Assembly: GCA_930367215.1 (NCBI GenBank) | Contig: OV884059.1 | Coordinates: 69,783,393 to 69,847,392, forward strand | Direction: 5' to 3' | Length of the DNA: 64,000 bases | Source of the DNA: Pollenia angustigena | Taxonomy: Eukaryota; Arthropoda; Insecta; Diptera; Polleniidae | Part shown: positions 58,396 through 64,000 of the stretch, piece by piece | Position numbering within the stretch: the stretch's first letter is position 1 | Layout: each line of letters opens with the position of its first letter | Notes under the pieces: model-generated | Seen by the model: the letters and a program-made list of their open reading frames with translations, nothing else | Told to the model about the DNA's origin: nothing | The model's database searches: none | Program-made: the position numbers and the translations under genes

Positions 58396-60892
58396 GCTGG
58401 AATGCCACACCTAAATAAAAGCGTCAATGTTGAGACACAAATAGTAGTGTGAACTTTCTTGTTTAATAATACCCGCATAATAAAAATAAAAGATGTAGAC
58501 AAACCCGCTATAGTTACCTAAAAACAGCTAAATTGTCATTATTTATTTCCAATATCGGCCAACTTCAGCATTAAACGCGCTATTTCGGTATGCTACATTT
58601 AAATCGTATACACTGCACCAAATATCATCGGTTATATTAATTAAAAAATTTAGTAAACCCTCAACAAAAAAAAGTAATTTAATCAACTCAATTTTTTTTT
58701 AATATAACTAAAATTTATTCAACTTCACAAATTTTCTTCAAATCAACCCAATAGTTTTCGTTAAATAATTTTGTAATTGAAATATACACAGGTTTCAATT
58801 ACAAAATTGAATGATGAATAAAATTTCATTAAAAGAATGGGAAAAATTCTGTTTTATACACAAAAACTTTGTTAAAGTAGTAGTAAATCAGTAGTAACAC
58901 CAGGATTCCAGTCTAGGGCAGCAATGTGCCTGATTCTCAAAGGGTTTCATTGGACATCCAATTCAGTCAGTAAATCCGTAATATCTTATTCCTATATACT
59001 AAATTTATTAGTTAATTTGAATTATAATTCGTCAATTTAAATAAAAAAGATATTCAAAATAACTACATTTTTTACTTAAAATTAATAAAAATTCTTCAAA
59101 CTTAATAATATTTAACTACCATAATTAGTAAATTTGACTAATTTTATAATAAATTTAACTAAAAAGATCGAAGAAATTTCTTCTTTATAACTTTATAAGT
59201 TTCTTCTTTTCCGAAATTTTTCTGTATTTACGAAAAACGTCTGTAGACTTGTATAAAAAATTTGTAAGTTGTAGAATAACCTACATTTCTTTAATTTTAC
59301 ACCCCATTTAGAAGTATTTAGGTACCCTTAATGGAAGCGAACTGACTCTAAAGTAGTCCCGTGATAGGTCTTTCGTGTTAGAGACCTACCACTTTTACAT
59401 TGGGTTGTCATTGGAGGGGGTCAATTGACACCATTTGACCAGTCACACATCTATTCTTAATGAACGTATTTAGTGTCAGGAACTACAATGTAGTATTATT
59501 TCAATACAAAGTAGTATTATTTCAATAATACAAGTCCTAGAAATAAATTCAAGAACCAAATTTTAGAAAGTTCTAAATAATGTGTCACACCACCGGTGAA
59601 GACTGTACGGTAATTCATTACTTTTTCTATCGTTTAGTTCTTCATAAACCAGTTAAATGATTGGTTCTCCTTTCACTAATCATTAGTTCTTTCTCTTTGT
59701 ACTTGTTCTATTTTCACAACTCCCAGGACCAGTATGTTGGACCAAAATAAGAGAAAGACTCTCTCTAGTTCTATGGGGTAAATGTTTAGGTTAGAATCAA
59801 TTTTACGTTATTTAGGATTATTTCAAGAACGAGTTCAGAATCAAACCAAATTAGAAATTCTTGAATCAAGCACAGTTTGAGATTAACTTTTGTCTCACTT
59901 TTACTTAAGTCGATCCTATTTTCGGATTATTTTAAATACTTGAATAATACGTACTTGAATCAAACATACTAACTGTGCTATTGACACCGCTTGGGCTTGA
60001 TTGAGTTACGGATGGTTTGAGGTTTCTTTTTAGTGTATTTGAATAAGAATAAATAAATAAAACTAACCTATTACAAGCATCCAAGGCTCATTTAATAAGG
60101 CACATTAGGTAGAGCAATAATACCAAATTTCGTATATATAATCCAAAATATGTGCGTGTTTGCGTTAAATTGTTTTTTTATATATGGAGACAGTTTGGTG
60201 GTTAATCTTGTAACTGGATTTGATTTAAATTTATCGATTTGTGATTCCAGTTGTCATAATAGGTCCAAATTGTTAGTCCCTAGTCACACTTCGATACAAA
60301 AATCCTTATTTTTTTGTATTGTTAAAGCAACATTTTCGATATGCATAATCACCAACACTATTTAAAATTTTATGATAGAAGTTCATATATGTATGTATGT
60401 GCAATCATTAATTTTTGTATGTATAAATACAAAACACTAATTTGTTTTAATATCAATTTAAACTGGCACATCATACATGTGGCGAACGACCCACAACAAG
60501 AAAAGATTTACCTGCATCAAAAACACTCATAAACACCAACATGGAAAAAAGAATTCATTATCATCATTTATTTTTTAATGAACCAGTGAAGCAACCTAAA
60601 AAAGGTCTGATGCCAATATTATGTTTTACCGCAACTGTGTTTACACGAGAAAAAATGCAAAATGGAAAAAGCCATTTAACAGAATATCCTTCTCAAAGGA
60701 TACAGGAGTTCATACATACTGGTACAAAAAAACAAGAACAAAAATAACAATAAATCGTAGTCAGTAAATAAGAAATGCCGAAGAAAGAAGAAATGAATAA
60801 TTTGTTTTAACAAAAACAAAAAAAAAACACAACAACAACAACAAAATATATAAAAAGCCAAGTGCAAAAAATAACAAAACAAAGTGAAACAA
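58396..60892. other. No gene recognised
   Basis: Long AT-rich stretch. Frames near 60150, 60341 and 60541 (60-71 codons) show no motif. The last part carries ACAACAACAACAAAA simple repeats (60825-60845). Confidence 0.4.
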
Positions 60893-60927
60893 GTTAGAGC
60901 GCTATACTCGGCTTTGCCGAAAATTAT
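60893..60927 (+). repeat. Solo end fragment of dispersed repeat family A
   Basis: GTTAGAGCGCTATACTCGGCTTTGCCGAA resembles the hairpin end of family A (AGAGTGCTATATTCGGC...GCCGAA); the rest of the repeat is absent. Confidence 0.5.
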
Positions 60928-61164
60928 GTAAACTTTTCTTAAATATGATTATTATAATTTTATTTGAGTTTTTAATTTTTTTTTTTTTTGGTGTAGGACT
61001 TCATAAACTATAACTAGCTCTCATTAAAGATTTTAAAATTTACCACAAGAAATAAAAAAACATGCTGGTTATTTACTACGTTAAGGGATTTTATAGTCAC
61101 ATGGAAGTGTCATCTAGAAAAAAAGAATATCACTCTTAAAATTCTGCGTAAGAATTTTGTTTCT

Positions 61165-61360
61165 TAAATAAATCATTGCGAGGGCATACGCTGTTAGTGA
61201 TATCGGACAAAATTTATGCCAGACTTCGCAATCAGGAAGCAGTGTTCAGACCAACATCTTCTTGCGTAGATCTCATTAAGCCTTCGTTGATTTCGAAAAG
61301 GCCTTTACAAACATTTAACTTCAAGTGTATGCTGAAACACATTAGGACAGCCCAATTTTA
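61165..61360 (+). pseudogene. LINE reverse-transcriptase fragment
   Basis: The reading ISDKIYARLRNQEAVFRPTSS, then CVDLIKP, matches the LxQAGFRPxRSCxDxI type of segment in non-LTR reverse transcriptases, and a shifted continuation gives VDFEKAF, the next conserved block. The intermediate part is deleted. It is not contiguous with the jockey-like element upstream and differs in sequence, so it is another LINE family. Confidence 0.7.
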
Positions 61361-61449
61361 GCTTAATTATAAAAATAAATCAAACGTTTATGAATATCAA
61401 TGCTTCAACAGACATTTATGAATCACAATGGAGAAAATGCTGTTTTTTA

Positions 61450-61690
61450 AATGGGAAAAATTTATTTGGCGTACAAAATTGTAATACTTCAAGATGCCAC
61501 TGGATCACGTCCATTTCAAGATTTAGCCAGGTTGGTATTAACACGGCTTTGTGTACCAACAAGTAATGCTTGTGTTGAACATGTTTTAACTGCTAGAATA
61601 ATTGTAGCATAATGCGACACGCGAACACGGATAATTCAATTCCCAGAATAGATAAAGCTGTTTAATTCAAGAAATATTTGCCAAAGTTAA
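61450..61690 (+). pseudogene. hAT transposase C-terminal relic
   Basis: The translation PFQDLARLVLTRLCVPTSNACVEHVFTA near 61512-61598 resembles the hAT C-terminal dimerisation region (typically LALxVLxLPxSNAxxERxFS). Stops follow directly and a shifted LFNSRN continues near 61660. Only the conserved core is left, with no catalytic residues in view. Confidence 0.6.
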
Positions 61691-61916
61691 GCTGGATGAT
61701 ATATTTAATTGTGAACTTTTTGACTTTGTTAATCAAATTAAAATTTATTTTGAGTCATGGTGGAATAAGCAGGTGGCATCGTTACGGCAACAAATACAAC
61801 ATTACAACAAAAATGGAAAGTATATCACCGTTTACGTCAAAAAATACTTTAAAAAAAAATCAAAGCGTGCCGCTGAACGTGATGGAATAAATACGTTTTT
61901 AGCCAATCTTTATTAA
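61656..61916 (+). other. 86-codon open frame lacking ATG
   Basis: Open from a stop at 61653 to TAA at 61914, with no Met codon. The translation includes LDDIFNCELFDFVNQIKIYF, WWNKQVASLRQQIQHYNK and a basic run KKYFKKKSKRAAERDG. It is less AT-biased in its codons than flanking frames, with a Lys/Arg-rich C-terminus. No family was recognised; it may be an exon end or a transposon protein tail. Confidence 0.3.
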
Positions 61917-62661
61917 ATTATGGTCAATATCTTATTTATTTTAATTTAAAATTATCAAAAACTTTAATAAAACACAATAATCACAGCAAAAAACGTGCAC
62001 TTTTTGTAAACAAAAACAAAACTTTGACATAAACCTAGACAAACAATGCAAGAGCAAAAAATCGTCATATGGCGTAGTGCTGCCACCTGTTTATTTCACC
62101 ATGTTTTGAGTTGATGTTTAATTAAAATGTCAAATAAAACAAAATGTACAAATAAATGAAAGGCAATACCAATAAAATAAAATGAATAATAAAATAAAAG
62201 TGGGGAGCATTCCCTGAAATGGAAAAAGAGCTGGAAATTAGGAACACTTAACGGTTTGAAAGAAGGTAACCAATCAATTGTCGTGCGTTATAAACGCTTA
62301 TAACCTTCTATGATAATGTAGGGTATAGATATTGTTTGTAGAGGTAAAAAAGTAAAATGTTGAAAAATTCATACTTAATAATAAATGAATGGATGAATGT
62401 GTGTATGAATGTTTAAAAATACAACTGTATTCATCTCACTTAATATTATTTATTTTTACCCTGCAAGCCTTTTCAATCGAATCTTAATAGTTACCCAATT
62501 AAGCAAATTTTAATCGCTTATTTATTTATTTATTTTTTTTCATTAAGTCTATGGAAAAATCCTTAAAGCAAGTTTTAGTAAGTAAAAAATACAAGCTTAA
62601 ACAATTAGATATATTCAAAACGATTAATTTTATGAATTTAAATATGATATTATATCACTCT
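61917..62661. other. No gene recognised
   Basis: AT-rich with ATTTATTTATTT runs near 62520. No open frames or inverted repeats stood out. Confidence 0.4.
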
Positions 62662-62901
62662 TTATGATTTTAATGTTTTTGTTAAATTCAATATTGAAAT
62701 CATTACAGACTCTACGAAATGGATCAGACCGAGCCAAGCTTGTAGTATAATATTTAATACTAAGGATGCTATAATGTTAATAAACATTTTAACATCGTCT
62801 GCATACACCAGTGTGTTGGAATTTATCACAGGGATCTGACAATTCTTAAATTGTACCATCTCAATGTTAAAATTGTACCAAATTGACATAAATTGTACCA
62901 A
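62662..62901 (-). pseudogene. LINE reverse-transcriptase YADD fragment
   Basis: The minus-strand frame contains VINSNTLVYADDVKMFINI, with the YADD catalytic box followed by the typical K[LIM]F of non-LTR reverse transcriptases. Only about 40 residues resemble the family. It is preceded at its right by the third DD41D element and has no detectable continuation. Confidence 0.65.
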
Positions 62902-62928
62902 ACTTTTGCTATATAAAAAGCATAAATA

Positions 62929-63843
62929 ATGGGTGATTTTTTAGCTATTATCTTTTTGGCAACACTGGTTTAAACAGCTGACGCACGTTTCGTGTTTTGT
63001 TTCACTGTCAAACATCTTCAGTTTGGTCTATAATTTAACCATGAATCGTCTTACAAACGAACAACGCTTGCAAATTATTGAATTTTATTATCAAAATGCG
63101 TGCTCTGTTAAAAAGTTCATCGCGCACTTTTCCATTTTATGGTCAGCTTTTTTTTTTTTTGCTCAATGGGTACGTTAATAAGCAGAATTGTCGATTTTGG
63201 AGTGAAGATTAGCCAGAAGCATTGCAATAGCTACCAATGCATCCAGAAAAAGTCTCAGTTTTGTGCGGTTTATGGGCTGGTGGCATCATTGGACCGTACT
63301 TCTTCAAAGATGATGCGAACTGTGAATGGTGTGCGCTACCGTGAAATGAAATCCAACTGTTTTCCCCCAAAATGCAAGAGCTTGACTTGCATGACATGAG
63401 GTTTCAACAAGACGGTACCACATGCCACACAGCATGCTTAACAATGGACTTATTGAGAGGCGAGTTCGGTGAACATTTTATTTCACGTTCGGGATCGGTC
63501 AATTGGCCGGTTATATCGTGCGATTTGACGCCTTTAGACTATTTTTTGTGGGGCTATGGTAAAGCTCATGTCTATATACATGCCCGCTTCAATTGACGCA
63601 TTGGAAGACAACATTGAAGCATTTATTCATGAGATACCGGCCGAAATGTTGGAAAGAGTATGCCAAAATTGGACTAAGCGGATGGACCATTTGAGGCGCA
63701 GTCACGGTCAACATTTGCCTGAAATTATCTTCAAACATTAAATTATATGGACCGTACTATCGATTCAAATAAAGATTTCATGAATTTTTCTGAATTGTAT
63801 GAGTTTTTTTTAACTTTCCTATAGCTCTTAAAAAATCACCCGA
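62929..63843 (+). mobile_element. DD41D mariner-like element, copy 3
   Basis: The left end is GGGTGATTTTTTAGCTATTA with a couple of altered bases before it. The right end, read on the other strand, is TCGGGTGATTTTTTAAGAGC and is followed by TA (63844-63845). The first 190 bases (untranslated leader TTTTGGCAACACTGG...) are nearly identical to copy 1. Confidence 0.85.
63041..63741 (+). pseudogene. DD41D transposase, different internal deletion
   Basis: It starts MNRLTNEQRLQIIEFYYQNA like copy 1, but the internal deletion has other breakpoints and removes the FSDEAHF segment with the first catalytic Asp. A stop replaces a Gln codon after CRFWSED-type sequence, and there are two frameshifts. The second Asp (QQDGTTCHTA) and third Asp (CDLTPLDYFLW) are kept, spaced by 41 residues. 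The C-terminal frame 63556-63741 is shared with copy 1. Confidence 0.85.
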
Positions 63844-63881
63844 TAGTTTTTTTATGCGAGCTATCGTCAAATATGGACCGG

Positions 63882-64000
63882 TTCCAATAAAATTGGGTAA
63901 GATGATTTAGATTGCAATAAAATACCCTTTTTTTGTCAAAGGCAGACAAAAGTGTAGACAGTGTCACCAAAACAATCGACAAAAGTGACGATCTAGAGAT
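63882..64000 (+). repeat. Edge of a further repeat copy
   Basis: GTAAGATGATTTAGATTGCAATAAAA matches 37178-37204 in the same orientation and continues to the window edge with unmatched sequence. The repeat may extend beyond the window. Confidence 0.4.

Noticed and set aside
1..64000. CRISPR arrays, bacterial operons, plasmid or phage functions
   Set aside because: No regularly spaced identical repeats with unique spacers, no ribosome-binding-site/ORF organisation and no dense coding were seen. Composition and transposons are those of an insect chromosome.

Overview
The window looks like gene-poor, transposon-rich DNA of a higher (schizophoran, probably calyptrate) fly. It is strongly AT-rich. 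It carries relics of insect transposon families (copia-like, jockey-like, hAT, PIF/Harbinger, Tc1/mariner DD41D) and long AT-rich stretches with no open frames, and the only convincing host coding sequence is one CAG/CAA-rich exon. There is no sign of bacterial gene organisation. The fly assignment is inference from family resemblance; no species can be named from this.

Host gene: on the minus strand, an open frame at about 18048-19107 encodes a His/Gln/Ser-rich, low-complexity protein segment with an N-terminal conserved-looking stretch. It has no in-frame ATG at its start and ends at a plausible splice donor, so it is best read as one exon of a larger gene, probably a developmental regulator. 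The flanking 1.4-3.3 kb look like introns or intergenic DNA.

Layout: 1-7.2 kb holds an older repeat carrying a MITE with a 29-G tract, a non-autonomous hAT (1774-3252, 8-bp target duplication), a Harbinger-like element with broken transposase (3491-5734) and small MITEs. 7.2-16.5 kb holds a DD41D mariner-like relic, several MITEs, a tandem dimer of about 357 bp split by a tRNA-like retroelement, and a polymorphic dispersed repeat. 16.5-22.5 kb holds the host exon. 22.5-28 kb holds dispersed and tandem repeats. 28-35 kb is a jockey-like LINE relic split by two hAT elements and a MITE, each with its own nested passengers. 35-45 kb holds a second DD41D relic and several inverted-repeat elements. 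45-47.6 kb is a three-level nest ending in a long foldback. 47.8-56.7 kb is a copia-like element on the minus strand, split by a 3.6-kb hAT and by two tRNA-like retroelements. 57-64 kb holds relics of hAT and LINE proteins and a third DD41D copy.

No intact transposase, reverse transcriptase or host operon-like system was found. The genes do not work together; the informative content is the nesting order, the exactly restorable target sites, and several repeat architectures (long hairpin, tRNA-containing element with inverted blocks, a short motif shared by several repeat families). All repeat calls rest on comparing stretches within the window by eye; no database search was possible.
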